Below are positions 24,801 to 37,300 of a DNA stretch of 64,000 bases, piece after piece. The stretch comes from Diprion similis (Eukaryota > Arthropoda > Insecta > Hymenoptera > Diprionidae), in assembly GCF_021155765.1 (NCBI RefSeq), contig NC_060110.1, positions 3,658,001 through 3,722,000 of the forward strand, read 5' to 3'. How positions within the stretch are numbered: the stretch's first letter is position 1; the number at the start of each line of letters is the position of its first letter. The position numbers and the translations under genes were made by a program. The notes below the pieces were generated by a model, which saw only the letters and a list, made by a program, of their open reading frames with translations, did not search any database and was not told the origin of the DNA.

Positions 24801-26159
24801 ATACCCACCCATATGCACAAAGAAATATATATGGAATGAGAAAATGTTTAGTTTCTTTGAATTCGTTCGATATTCATAAAAAAGATGTATGGATATGACA
24901 TGACATACGCAAGTAAAAAAAAATATACATAAATGGAGTTAATATCTCTATGACAGGTTCGTTTACTGTTCAACTTGATTGTGGTATAAAACTTTCAATA
25001 ATAGGATCGTCAATATTTCAATCAGTAGTGGCAAACAATACTATGCTGGCCTGATTGGTTATAAAATGAATATTCTAAGAAAACGACACACCCTAACCGC
25101 AGTATGCAAATATGGAAACATTGCTTCGCGTTGGCCCTCACTATACCTTTCAAGCAACATATATCTGCATGCGACTTTACCTAACGAATACGAGTGCGAG
25201 TAAAGTCGATCAACCATATGATGTTGTTCTTTTCACGGACTTATACAACCATCTTTGTAGAAAAGTTGGCAATTGAAAAATGTGTTCACTAATGACACAA
25301 AGGAATGGCAAATATGTCTACATGTATGTACATTTGCTTTCGTTGTGGTGGAAACATGCATCACTGAACCAGGCCTGAGGCAAAGAGGTGGGAGTCTGAA
25401 TTTAGTACCTAACTTGTATCGAAATGTTGAAAAAAAAATTACTATTTCACAGCTTTAGAATAACTTTCCCTATCGAACCCAAAAATGATTCTGAACGAAA
25501 ACTTGGACACTTTTCCGTAAGGATCCTAAATTTTCAGGGCAGTATGACCATACCATAGAATCTCGTTTGATCTAATTTCGCGCCCAATAAGGTTTAAGCA
25601 AGATAAGGCAAAAGTAATCACGACAATCACACGTACGGTGAAATGATTTTCGTTCAGTTCCGCAGCTGTGCAGGCATTAGTTGTCAGAGAGCGAAGGAGA
25701 ATAAGGAGGATAAGGAGGAGGAACAGAAGAGGAGTTACATCGACCTCTCTTACGCCTCGTCACGGTTCAGCTTACGCGAAGGTGAATAAATGATTTCAAA
25801 CGTAACGAGATCTAGAAGCGAGCATGCTTCTTGCTCGGCGATTATTATCATGAGTACCATTCATGATTCAGTGTCGTACGCTGCAATATTTAATATTAAG
25901 GCGATACTATACTCGAGTATACACTCTTGAACAGAACGGTAAAATAGAATTTCTTTTTACCGTCTAATAATTTGTACGGAGTAAAATAAATGTACATCGA
26001 TTATAGTGTGAAGGGAATTCATTTTTTCACCTTTTACCGACAAGAGAGTGCAAAAAAGTTTTTTTCAAACACCTCCCTGTCGCAATAATTAACTTTAGAT
26101 ATATGTTCACGCTATCGCTTCTCTACAAAATTAGATCGACAAGCAATTAAACGGTTCAA
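18858..26159. other. Gene-poor AT-rich stretch with homopolymers and old repeats
   Basis: No gene was recognised over about 7.3 kb. Seen: poly-T at 20178-20205; an interspersed repeat copy at about 21760-22060; (CA)n/(TA)n near 21450-21478; poly-A at about 22024-22042; poly-C at 23169-23193 (one T interruption); poly-T at 23823-23848; poly-G at 23987-24007 and 24067-24080; a purine-rich stretch near 25690-25735; and a TTAACCCT-type transposon-like end near 19792-19829. Open frames here are short or overlap homopolymers. Confidence 0.5.
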
Positions 26160-26360
26160 GTCTAATTTCAGCGGCGCAACCACAAAGTACAAAGAAAAGT
26201 GGAAGGAAGAAAAACCGATAGACATCAGTGACTACTACAGATTGTTAAGAAAGTCATTTGAAACGCGGTGCAGCTTGTCGAGCGACGAGCGAAGAGCATC
26301 GGTACAGAAGCTTCCTACCATTACCGACTCGACCAGCATTATCATCCCGTAAGCGAGTCG
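26160..26360 (+). other. Possible non-coding first exon ending in a consensus donor
   Basis: A locally GC-richer segment ends at AAGCGAGTCG followed by GTAAGTTG, a near-perfect donor (GT at 26361). No coding frame is recognised. It could be a 5' UTR exon of a + strand gene, but no partner exon is proven. Confidence 0.2.
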
Positions 26361-27039
26361 GTAAGTTGTATAGGTCACTGCCATTGCTTCCGCGGCATTT
26401 CGTCTACTTCAAAATAAATTGTACCCTTAACTCGCAGTCTCCATCGATTTTTATTCAATGTCGATATTGAAGGTAAACGAATAATTGCAGGAAAAAGAGA
26501 TGAAGCAATTTGAATAATCTTCAGGAATATTATTCACACGAATGACAGTGAACACAAACGAAACGAAATCTCTACTTTACGATGGAAACGAATCTGAACA
26601 TATGAATAACCCAAACTAAAGTACCACCAATTGGAGAAAAAGATTTATGATTACAACGTTCGGAACAATTAGATTTTACGTTTTTGAGTTTATTTTCTGA
26701 GCTCGCTTGGATGAAGCTTTGCAAAAAAGTTAATCTCTAGAGTGGTTAAAAATAGATTATAAGTAAGCAAGGTGGTACAACATAAATGTGTTGGACATAT
26801 TACAACTATGATGTAACGTGAAATTTCTGAAATGTCTTGAGCGTTGAAAGACATTAGAACCGGATGATAAAAAAAAAAAAAAAAAAAAAAAAAAACAGAA
26901 TTTAATCACTTTTAATCACGTTCTAATTTTGAAAACCTTTCGCGTTCACTGTTACAGTTATCGGTGAAAATAAGACTACTGATGATTTTTCAAACTGTTG
27001 TTCTTCTTTCCCAACATTTGATTCAGACAGTCTTAGCCG

Positions 27040-28085
27040 ATTCATCGTTAAGCGAGCCGCCGTTAACGCGACGCCGCAGCGCCGATACGAGTCGGTGGAA
27101 TCTGATAATCCAACTAAACGGCTAAATGCTGACGCGGTGCGTCGAGCCGCGGTGCCGGCGGTATTCTCTTGGAAAGGAGAGAAAGATTCGGGAGCGCACG
27201 CGGTCTATGCTGAAATCGCGTCGTGGAGGGAGAAGGATAACGAGAGAATTTTTGATTTGGAAATTAAGACGCAAGCGACCGGCAAACCAATATCTGACCG
27301 ACTGACTCACCTCTCCACCGGAGGCCGAGACGTTCATCCAGCCAGAGGCGGCATCCCAAATGCCATCGGTTTTTAGTAATCCAACTGAACACAACAATGA
27401 TCTTGCATACGCGCCCGGTCGGTATGCGCGCGACAAATGATCGCGGTGATAAACTCACACTCGTGCGTTTTTTACGTACACACAGCACACCGCGGGAAAC
27501 GAGAAAGCAAGAATGAAAAAGAAATAGAAATAAAAAGAGAGAAAGAGAGAGAAAGAAGAGAGAAACTATATAACTCTCTATCAATCTATTTTATCGACCG
27601 AGCTCGTCGGATCGCGGGCACTCACTCCGACTTCCGATGCACTGGAATTACGGGCAGAACACGCTTCCGCGACTATAATTTACCGGCGAAATAATTGTTC
27701 ACATACGAGGATCCGGATTCACCATTCTCACTGCACCACCTCGAGCACGTTTTATCATCACCAACCCCGTTCAGCGGCTCGCGGACGGATGCCAAGTGCA
27801 AAGGCGCCGCAAGCGTGCACAGAGATCGCTGCCGTTGACTTACTTGCGACAAAGACCGACCAGCGGTACCGGCAGTCGGCGGCTGACTGTTGGCATTCGG
27901 CACACGCCGATTCCTCCAGGTTCAGGCTCGCCAGTCGCCGCGAGATGCGCGCCTAACTAACCTAACCTCGGCGGTCAAGCGCCCCCTTCGTCAGCGCCAC
28001 CGTGCGGCCGATCGCTCAACTCTTACCATTCTCCCACAGTCCCATGCGTGCGTACCTGTTGCCCATTCTCTTCACTTTGCATCGG
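27040..28085. promoter_or_regulatory. GC- and CpG-rich island, probable promoter or first-exon region
   Basis: About 1 kb of CpG-dense sequence stands out from the surrounding AT-rich DNA (for example GAGCCGCCGTTAACGCGACG near 27051). It includes a GA-rich tract (about 27533-27567, GAAAGAGAGAGAAAG type) like GAGA-factor sites. Open frames exist on both strands, as expected from few stop codons, and none is recognisable. In insects such islands often mark promoters, so this may be the start of a gene outside the recognised set. Direction unknown. Confidence 0.4.
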
Positions 28086-28153
28086 AGAGAACACTGAGAT
28101 TATAAACTTTTTATACTTATTTTGTTGTTTTTTGTTTTGGTGAAATAATTGTA

Positions 28154-28742
28154 AGGGGATATGTAGACCGTAAACTAAGAAATTCGAAGTCATTTTTAAA
28201 GGAGCGCAGTTGATGGGAGAATAAATTTTATTTCAGCATTACATTGTGCGTAACTGCGATGCCATTTTTCACATCTGAAATGATTGGGGTTTTGCGTGAA
28301 TAAATTAAACAGTCATGCGCATGGATTCCACCAAGTATTAGTCGGAATTTGACCATTTTTTAACATTTATTTTAGCCTGTATTTAGCGGAGTACTTCTAA
28401 TCACTGTGTTTATTGATTGTTGAACAAAATTCTGAATGGAATTGCTACGTATTGTTGGTGGAATACATGCGCATAACTGTTTACTTTATTCATACAAAAC
28501 CCCAATCGTATCAGATGAAAGATGGCATCGCAGTCATGCACAATGTGATGTAGAAACAAAAACGTGACGGTATCTCTCCAGGGCTGAACCGCTCTTCGTA
28601 ATATAGTTAAGAGATTTGTTTAACCAAGGAAATAATCCCCAAAGATGATGCCAAACTATAATTAACAACATTTATTCTCCTATCAACTGTGTTCCTTTGA
28701 AAATGACTTCGAATTTATTAGTTTAAGGTTTGTGTGTCCCCT
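28154..28742. mobile_element. 589-bp foldback element flanked by TA
   Basis: Near-palindromic. The left arm begins AGGGGATATGTAGACC after TA (28152-53). The right arm ends GTGTGTCCCCT before TA (28743-44). The arms also match internally: AAATTCGAAGTCATTTTTAA on the left against TTGAAAATGACTTCGAATTT on the right, and GATTGGGGTTTTGCGTGAAT against ATTCATACAAAACCCCAATC. The TA flanks suggest a Tc1/mariner-type MITE. No coding capacity. Confidence 0.7.
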
Positions 28743-31490
28743 TAATATAAGCGTGTATTGCTAATGAGACGGTATATATACTTACTAATAAATAAAAGTA
28801 AAATTCAAACTGAATACTATGCTTAATTCCTTATTTGTTCTATCACCGGACCACCCACCCTATATATTAAAACAAAAACAAGCGATGGAAACCAGAGTAC
28901 GCAAATAAGTCGAAATCGTTAATCGAATATTTAGAATTCTACGTGCAATTTGAATTTTTCGAATTATTTCGGTCAGTTTGATTCATTCGATTTTTAGTTC
29001 ATTCTGGGTACCTTAACTTGTTATGAAAGAATAGCAATTGAACTACTCCTGCTATTATCGAATCTAGTGTGAAATGGCATCAACAATAAGTCATTCCTAA
29101 AGGCTCTAAATTGTCAAACTACCGAATAATTTGAACTAATCTAGTTATTCGAATATTCGAATTCGATTGTCATTTCTTCGACCATTATTCGCACACTCCT
29201 ATGGAAAAAACAGTGTTTTTCGCAGTGTACTTTTCACCATCTTACCAGTCAGTTTAGTCGCACTCTGCATCCCAGAAATTGATGTCATTGAAATAAATTC
29301 CAGTTAAAGAACGTTGGATTAATTGTTACTCACTATTCCAGTGTTTCAAGAGCCGAGACGAATGTTTTCAGCATGATATTCGGAATTCTAAATTACCCAA
29401 AAACCTATGCGAAGGATGCAACAAATCTAATGGACAAATTGTATCATCAAGCATATAGTCCGTTCTGTTTGAAGGATACGCCTCCCTCTGCTCGTAGTAC
29501 AGTAATATGCAAATGTGCGAACAAGCATTTCTTATCAATTCACCACATTGAATAAAGTCCTTGTACATTACAGCGACTAAATTTAACGTTCCTCGCAGCT
29601 TTTTTAACACTGACAATATTATAAAATATATTGTATTCTATTACTATGTAACCAAGAATATTGTAATCAACCACCATTTCGCCGATTAGATGTTGATAAT
29701 ATTGCGATTTAAAATAAGAAACAAACAACATCCAGCAAACTTATCACAGTTGAATAAACAACATTCGATTTTCACGGGCAAGGTGTAGAAAACATAAGCG
29801 TACATTACTTTTTTCAAAGTTACATCTTCATAATGAGATAATGAAAAATACTTTTATGCGCATCGCGATACAATCAAAACCTGTGTACGATTGATTGTAG
29901 CACAATTAAAAACGAGTTCTTTGCGTACAGCGTAATATACCTATACTTACATGTACACAATACATACAATATACATACATATGTCATTACGCAGCCTTAT
30001 TTATGGTTATCATGTCCATTAATCAAACCTTCAACCTGACCATCGATATTGCATGATTAATTATTTATTCCCTCTTCCTGTTCTCATACCTTCCAATCCA
30101 CGTACAGTATTACACAATAGCATATATGTATAATGGGTGCAACTCGGTCAAGGAATAAAAAGTAAAAAAGCATCTCTGATACGAAACTTTGGGAACACTT
30201 TACGGTTGTAGTAATTAATCTTTCATCTAGTTTGTTTTTTTATTACTAAAGTGACGAAAAATTAGGGTAAATCGAATTTGGTGTAGTTTTCGTCCGCTAT
30301 ACATCAGCAAATCAGTTATGGGAATAAAATACTGCTCAAAGAACCTAACAATTAGAGCGCTGCAGTGAACTGTCGTCGTATACGTGCAGAGTGCTTGTAT
30401 ATTTAAAGATGTGATCTATCAAATGGATACATTAGTTCACACGATAATTTTCCTGACTTACGAAAAAGTATTGATTTTTAATTGACCTACATCCTTAGTG
30501 GTAAAACGCATACGTTTAAACCAAATACTTCCTGTTTCTTTCCGAAGGATTCACACGTATAATACATATATGATAGTAAATAGACGAGACCGGAATAATT
30601 AGGCGACGGATGCAAGCCAAATTGACGTTTGCAATCCTAGTAACAATCTGAGTAAAGATATTCACATGGCTTAGAAAAAAAGTCAGCAGATTTTTAGTTT
30701 AAGCGGCAGACTACTAAAATTAGTCCAAGAAAATTACTCGGAAAATAACCGTTCCATTAAAATAAATTCTATTTGTTATCGATTTTTTACACACAGTTTT
30801 ATTTACTAGTCAGAAACAAAGTCTAAACGTTTCACGCGGTGTCAGTGGCACCCTCGTTGCTTCTCAAATGAAACTTCCTTCACAAAAATTCACAGGTGCA
30901 AATGGGCGATACTTAACTCTAGAGTCTCTGACTCGTGCGACTACAGCGCTTACCTTGGCTCATGAAGCGTTCACGCTAAAACTTGTGGAATTGCAGCATT
31001 CGTGTTCATGTGAACGGAGTACTAGGGTTGTCCTTATTTAGGGGTAGGAAAAGTTTTCATTGGGGCGCCCCTCAGATCTGTTCCAAAATATTCCAAACAA
31101 GCGGCTTTAGGTCGACCGTGAGCCAGCCCTAAAACAAAAAAATTATTCGTCAGTCACTAAATTTTATAAATATTATTCAAGTTCCACGATGGAAGAAATA
31201 TGCGCTAGTATTTATACAATCTTTACACTGAATAGTGTACATCTTAGGAATTATACATTTGTAAATAAATAAGTGTTACTAGTTATTTAAGTATTCAAAT
31301 TGTGACTGCTGTCAGTATTGTATGCCTGAAGATTCGGTCGATCAAGTAAACCTAACGAGTGAGTGAAACTGATCGTGAGTTACGACGTTAAATATCAAGG
31401 GCGGTTCATTTTTTATTGCTAGCTAAAATTACCCGACTTTATCCTCATCGATAGCTGTAGATCGTGTTTTATTTACTTCTTATAAACTTA
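28743..31490. other. Non-coding stretch, no gene seen
   Basis: AT-rich. A cluster of TTCGAAT/ATTCGAA motifs at about 28905-29200 may be a decayed inverted repeat. A short dispersed GCCTGAAGATTC...GATCAAG motif is at 31324-31346. No recognisable gene. Confidence 0.45.
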
Positions 31491-32075
31491 CCGTGTTGGC
31501 CCGAATATAAGTCGACACCCAATTTTTGAATGCTGATTCAGGACGTTCTTTTTTAATTCCGAATATAAGTCGAATTTCAGAATACTTTAGCTTTTGCTTC
31601 ATTTTACGCGAATCGCGTACATTTTTCTCCGGTATACCGTACTTCAACGGATCTCGGCGATTGTCGGTGTTTTCGGCTTCGCGCACAACTATTAGTTTAA
31701 AGTTCGCATCGTAACTGTGACGAACGTTTTTGTGAACTTGATTTGTCTTTAAAACCCTTCACTCCATTCTATTTTCACTCCGAACATTCATTTTCTCGAT
31801 TATTGCACGCACGAAACATCTGATAAACAATTCGCTTCTTCCAACTTCAGACTGATGCTTAGAAAAAATTGAACTTCGAATATTCGATTCTCGAGATTAG
31901 GCGCGCACGCGCAGTGCACGAATATTGCGTTGCGAGAATACTACAATTATCGGTCGATAACGGAATTTCCAGTTGATAATACAAATCCCCTAAAAAGTCC
32001 CGAATGTAAGTCGAGTACGGTTTTAAGGGTAAAGTCGCTTACCAAAAACCTCGACTTATATTCGGGCTAACACAG
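31491..32075. mobile_element. 585-bp non-autonomous Tc1/mariner/pogo-like element
   Basis: Terminal inverted repeats are CCGTGTTGGCCCGAATATAA (left, from 31491) and TTATATTCGGGCTAACACAG (right, ending 32075), flanked on both sides by TA (31489-90 and 32076-77), the expected target duplication of this superfamily. The CCCGAATATAAGTCGA motif is repeated subterminally (near 31558 and 32000). No transposase reading frame inside, so it is a non-autonomous copy. Confidence 0.75.
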
Positions 32076-32980
32076 TAATTACATACGTACGTACATACAT
32101 ATATACGATGTAGATATATTATACACACATACACGCATACACAGCGTCGCAAAATTCATAATTGCTGACATATTCAAAGCCGCATATTGTCCGGGGTCAG
32201 ATTGACCCCTTACTCAAGGGTTAAGACGTAAAAATGTCGCGTTCAGCGCAATTCTACATGTGATACTGAACAAAAATATCCAAAAACTTCTATTCCATAC
32301 GAAAAGAAAGCTGAGAAATATATTCCCGCAATAATTCTTCATTCAATTATAGAAACACATTTTAGGTATTATTGTACCGTAAAGCAAAACTTTTTCTGCA
32401 TATTTTTACTCAGCATTGCACGTAGAATCGCGCTGACTGTGGTATTTTCGCACGAGTGATGCGTGGACTATGATTATAGTAAAAATAAGTGAAATTCCAC
32501 TCAATCGGTAAGAAGACTGACTGAATCAGAATCCTGACTGACTGAATCCAGACCGTAAAGAACGGCATTCTCTCGAGGGATAACAAAGTGGGTGAGAAGC
32601 AGTGCTTGTGACCCGATTCACCCACCTTTGCTTTGTAGCAATTCAAATAAACGAGACGGTCAAGACTTCTAATTAATAAAAACCAAATATATCTTTTATT
32701 CAAAAGTATTGCGAAGATGAAGAAGAAGAATAACAAGCGTCGTTAAAGAGAATAATAATTGAATAATTAGAAAACAAGTCAAGGCGTGGTGAGCTATGCT
32801 GGTCTTGTTGCGATCCGTCTAGGGGAATCTGTTGTGCGCGTCATGTGGATATAGCATGAGGTTTGAACATCATGTGGATGCGGTATAAGACGGAGTAAAT
32901 TCCACAGCTTTTTTTCCAGCAGCGTCATCTAGCGGCATGAATATCCGTCGAAGATGCAGCAGACGGAATAGGAAGCTCGC
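32076..32980. other. Non-coding stretch, no gene seen
   Basis: Contains a TTAA-flanked transposon-like end (32191-32224, with a GGGTCAGATTGACCC hairpin). No gene was recognised. Confidence 0.4.
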
Positions 32981-33540
32981 TCTGTCGTGGAATTTTCTAA
33001 GCTTAAAGAACTAGCGGGGCCACCTAACCGCCTCCCAGAACGACTGTCGAGTAGGAGAGTGACGTGAACGACGATCTAAACAAGTATCAGCTGGTGGCAG
33101 TCATTGTTCGTAACTTCGTATCCGTTTTGGCAGGCGTACAAGAATCCTATTTCTTCTTTTTTTCCCGTCGCTGTACGGTCCGCTGGTGCAGCAGCATCGC
33201 GTAGGAAAGGGGGCAAATTGCAATTTTTGTACAATCGTGGCTCCGTGCTTTGCCCCACCAACGAAACGAGCGATAATAATTGTGTGAAAAACGGGGTGGT
33301 ACGCGAACAAGCCTGGCCTCGAGCGGCGAGTCGGACGACGGTGGACTCGCTCCGCCACCGCGCAAAAGGTCCCGTAGTTCTCTCTCGGCTACCGTAAGAC
33401 CAGCGGACGAGCTCCACTCCAGCCTCGAGATGGAAAATTTTCGGTAATCGTCGTCGCCTCGCCGAGTGCCCCGCTCGTTCATCGCCCATTAATTTTCGCT
33501 CTTCATCAAGTTTCATCCCCGTTCGCTCACGACTTCCTGG
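32980..33540 (+). promoter_or_regulatory. GC-rich block upstream of WDR26, probable promoter or 5' UTR exon
   Basis: A GC- and CpG-rich segment about 0.8 kb upstream of the WDR26 coding start, which itself follows a splice acceptor (TTTTGCAG at 34320). WDR26 must therefore have an upstream non-coding exon, and this block is the best candidate. Possible donors are at CTACC/GTAAGA (about 33392) and TTTTCG/GTAATC (about 33441). Overlapping open frames on both strands (up to 146 codons) have no recognisable domain and are probably by-products of base composition. Confidence 0.4.
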
Positions 33541-34324
33541 ATAATATTAACAGATTTAAAGATTTGACATGTAACCTACTTTTCTATGACATTGCAAAAA
33601 TTTCTTACCGTACAGTTTTTACTCCCATTAATTCAGCTTTAGCTCCGTAAGCTTGGTCTATAAATCGGTTTCTATTCTTGATACACAAAGGCCAAAGACA
33701 TGCACTCTCGGACTATCGTTGCATTTGTCATTCTGTCTAATGAGAAGGCTTTGTCGTTCGATAGACCTCTAATTTTAAAAGTAAACCTCTACTGTTGTTA
33801 TCGTGCATAAACTTGTCAATGTCTGGAATGATTCATGGAAATTGCGACACTTTATGCTGAGAAAAGGAAAAATTATATTACGCATATTTTTGCAAATATT
33901 TTTTCTGATCCAAGTTTATATAGCAGCATTGCTTACAACATTGCATTGAATTTGTCAAGTAATGCTTCATCGATCAACAGTCGGACGTCTATGATAAATT
34001 ACGCAAATAAGACAAAACGATATGTATGATCCAATTCTCTTTGTCTGGTGGTGGAAGCTTACAATTGGATAATGAAAACTGTATCATTTTTGCAAAAACT
34101 TGTCTGCGATATGCACATATTCACAATTATGCGATGTCATGTTGACTAATTAATTTCACAAAGTCATTTTTGACCGTATCAAAATCGTGATCCCTACAAA
34201 CTGTGTCTGTTATATTACCTAAATTATAGATCTTAAATTCTCGTGAAAAAAAGCTTGGTTATTGCTGATGTAACAAACGACATTTTCCATAGTAGATATT
34301 ATTTCATGTTAATTTTGCAGCACG

Positions 34325-37300
34325 ATGCAGCAGGCGTCTAATGGTGTATCTCCGCCGCCTGGGCCTCAGCAAAACGGAGCTTCGGCAGATTCTGGAGGCC
34401 TGCATAGCAATGGCAACATAGCACTAGGACCTGACAGTGATCTAAATGGTCTGAACGGAGAGGCAAACAGAGCTCCGGAGACGTCGAAAGTTATGGACAA
34501 AACAAATCAAGACATTGTGCGACTGATTGGTCAGCATCTGAAGACAGTTGGACTTGAGTATGTTAATTTTTTTACAACAGTGTTGTCCTGCTCGAAAAGC
34601 AGTTCACAAGATTATCATTTGCACTTCTTATTTGAACCCAAATATGAAGGCACAAAAAATAGTTACCGTAAAGTATATAATGCTTACTCAGACTAGACGT
34701 TTCTGCACTAATTCCAATGATTCTGATATTCTTAGAGAATTTACTTTCCTAATCATATAACTTGACTCATTTATTAGTCATTCTATAAGTTCAGGAAAGG
34801 ATAGTAAAACTGAATGCACAATTATTCTGGCCACAGTTCAAAGTAGACAAAACAATTGAGAACAAAACTAATCAATTTCTACATCACAAAGAAACCATGT
34901 AATACTGGCGATACAGCAATTTCATAAATAATCAAATTAAATTTATATTTATTCATTTCAGTTCAAAGCTGCCATTTCTATCTACTGTCTTATCCTGAAA
35001 CCTAAAATTGAAAAATATTTAATCTGACGGTATAGAATATCATGTATCGATTGATTGATTGATTCATAATTGGCTTGCGTTCTGAACATTGTAAGGTACA
35101 TAAAAAACTACGAGATTAAAGTTCGTATCACCAACACAACAAAATATCTACCTTAATGTCAGTTACTTTAACTGTTTAAGGTTTTCAAGGATGGCTAGAA
35201 AGAATGATTTGCTCATATAACAATTGTATGCCCATGATTTTTCACCATCCAGTGTACATTCAAAGGCTGCGGTGACGGAATTTCTTTCACCTATTCTACT
35301 TGTTACATTAACACTAGAAGCTTGAACTTCGTAGAACATCAGACACACTAAAATTGGTACAGAAACAGTTGGTGTAGTGAAGTATTATCTATTTTTTATA
35401 ATTTTAATACATCACGAAATGTTTGCTTCGGCTTACTTTGTTAAACATCTTGAATTTAGAAACAAATATCTGTATCATTTCTCAAAGTAATTATACATAT
35501 TCCTAATGTACTGATCTGAGATTTTGACGAGAATCCACAGCAAGAAAGCACATAAACTTTTAATTATGTTACACGCATTTCCTTTAACTAAAAACTGTGA
35601 AAGTGTTTCATTATTTGCACTGAAATATACAAAGTAATTAACTACTGTTTCAACAAACTCAGATATGACTGTTTCTCTTTAACTAGACCGTCGACCTGTT
35701 TTGTCTTTAGGCTTCACCAAATTTCTTCTTCCAAATTAAAACCAAACCTCAAAGAAAACTGGGCCACATTTAAAAGTTTTAAATATCTTACATTTGTTGT
35801 GAAAATGATTTTTTAGTTGTTGTTTTTCCGCCAATATTTAGTGGGAAATGTAGTACATATTTATTGTTGTCAATAATTGCTCACCATTCATCAGAATAAT
35901 AAGGCAATTTTTTGATTAACATTGTCAACAAAGACAAACATGTTTGTTCCTTATTACAGAACCAGTACTGCTTTTATTGTACACAACCCTGTCAATATTG
36001 AAGGACATGTTTCCTCAGTTTTTTTTTCCTACTTGCTTGTGTTTACACCAAGAAATTTTCTGTCGCAGACATATCTGTATTGCATTTTATTATTAGGTAG
36101 GAGCAGGTTAATTATAGTATCATGTCTATAGTGAATACCTTCCTGTTATATGTAGAATATGACTATATCAAGGTGATTTCAATGTGTGAATTGGACCATA
36201 TATACCAATGACAAATCTTAATTCAATTTTGCGTGCTTCTTTGTGTTATTCTTACCCAAATTTCCATTTTCGCAAGTGACGAATTAACAACGACAAACTG
36301 GTTTCCCCATTCATCATTGCTTGCAGTTGTTTTGCACATTTACATGTAGTTATATTGAAATGGAATGTCAAGTATTAATATTTAAACATCCAGTTGTCTT
36401 GTCGTAAAGCAATGTTACATGTTACGATATATATTCCTTGATTTTCAAAACGAAATATCATTATTTCAGAATGATCTGTCAATTTCATTATCCATGATCA
36501 AAATGATAAATATAATCTTAATGAAACTGGAATTATTTGTTGGATACTTCTTTTTTAAACATGCACTAATTGATTCCCAATAGTCATTTTCAGTCATTTC
36601 TTTTGTCTTTTTTTAACAACTTCTTAAATGTTTTCAATGTTTACCAGAATCAGTTCTAACGCATAGTTGTATTCTTTGTTTCTGTAAGCTATAATATTGT
36701 CACATAATCGTTTTTAGTCGCACAGCCGATCTACTTATGCAAGAGTCCGGATGTCGTCTTGATCATCCTTCTGCAGCAAAATTCAGGCAACACGTAATGG
36801 ATGGGGATTGGAACAAAGCAGATCATGACCTCAATGAATTAAAGTCCTTTCTACATGGATCCAGTCAGAGTCTCGTGGTGAGAACATCGCTGTTTAATTT
36901 TGTAGTAAGAATTCAACCTTGTTAACTTACTCAATCTATGAATGAACAACATACTGAATTCTACCTTATTTTTGTTAGGAAATGAAGTTTTTGCTGCTGG
37001 AACAAAAATACCTCGAATATTTGGAGGAGGGTTTGGTTTTAGAGGCCTTACAAGTTCTACGTAACGAACTCACTCCACTTGGACATAATACTGGCCGTGT
37101 TCATCAACTCTCAGCTTTTATGATGTGCAGTGGACGCGATGAACTACAGGTACAAATATATAACACATTGAACGAAATACAAATCTAAGAATACTAATGT
37201 CGTCTTTATTATAAATACTCTCAAGCTCTTTTCTATACGTATATTTTGTTACAGACACGTGCTGGTTGGGATGGCAAAGGTCCAGCCTCCAGAGCTGCCT

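Noticed and set aside
27941-27975. CCTAACTAACCTAACC as an interstitial telomere (TTAGG) repeat
   Set aside because: Only two or three imperfect units, too few to call a telomeric array.
33076-33516. 146-codon minus-strand frame upstream of WDR26
   Set aside because: GC-rich block with overlapping open frames on both strands, no recognisable domain, and it fits a promoter/5' UTR better.
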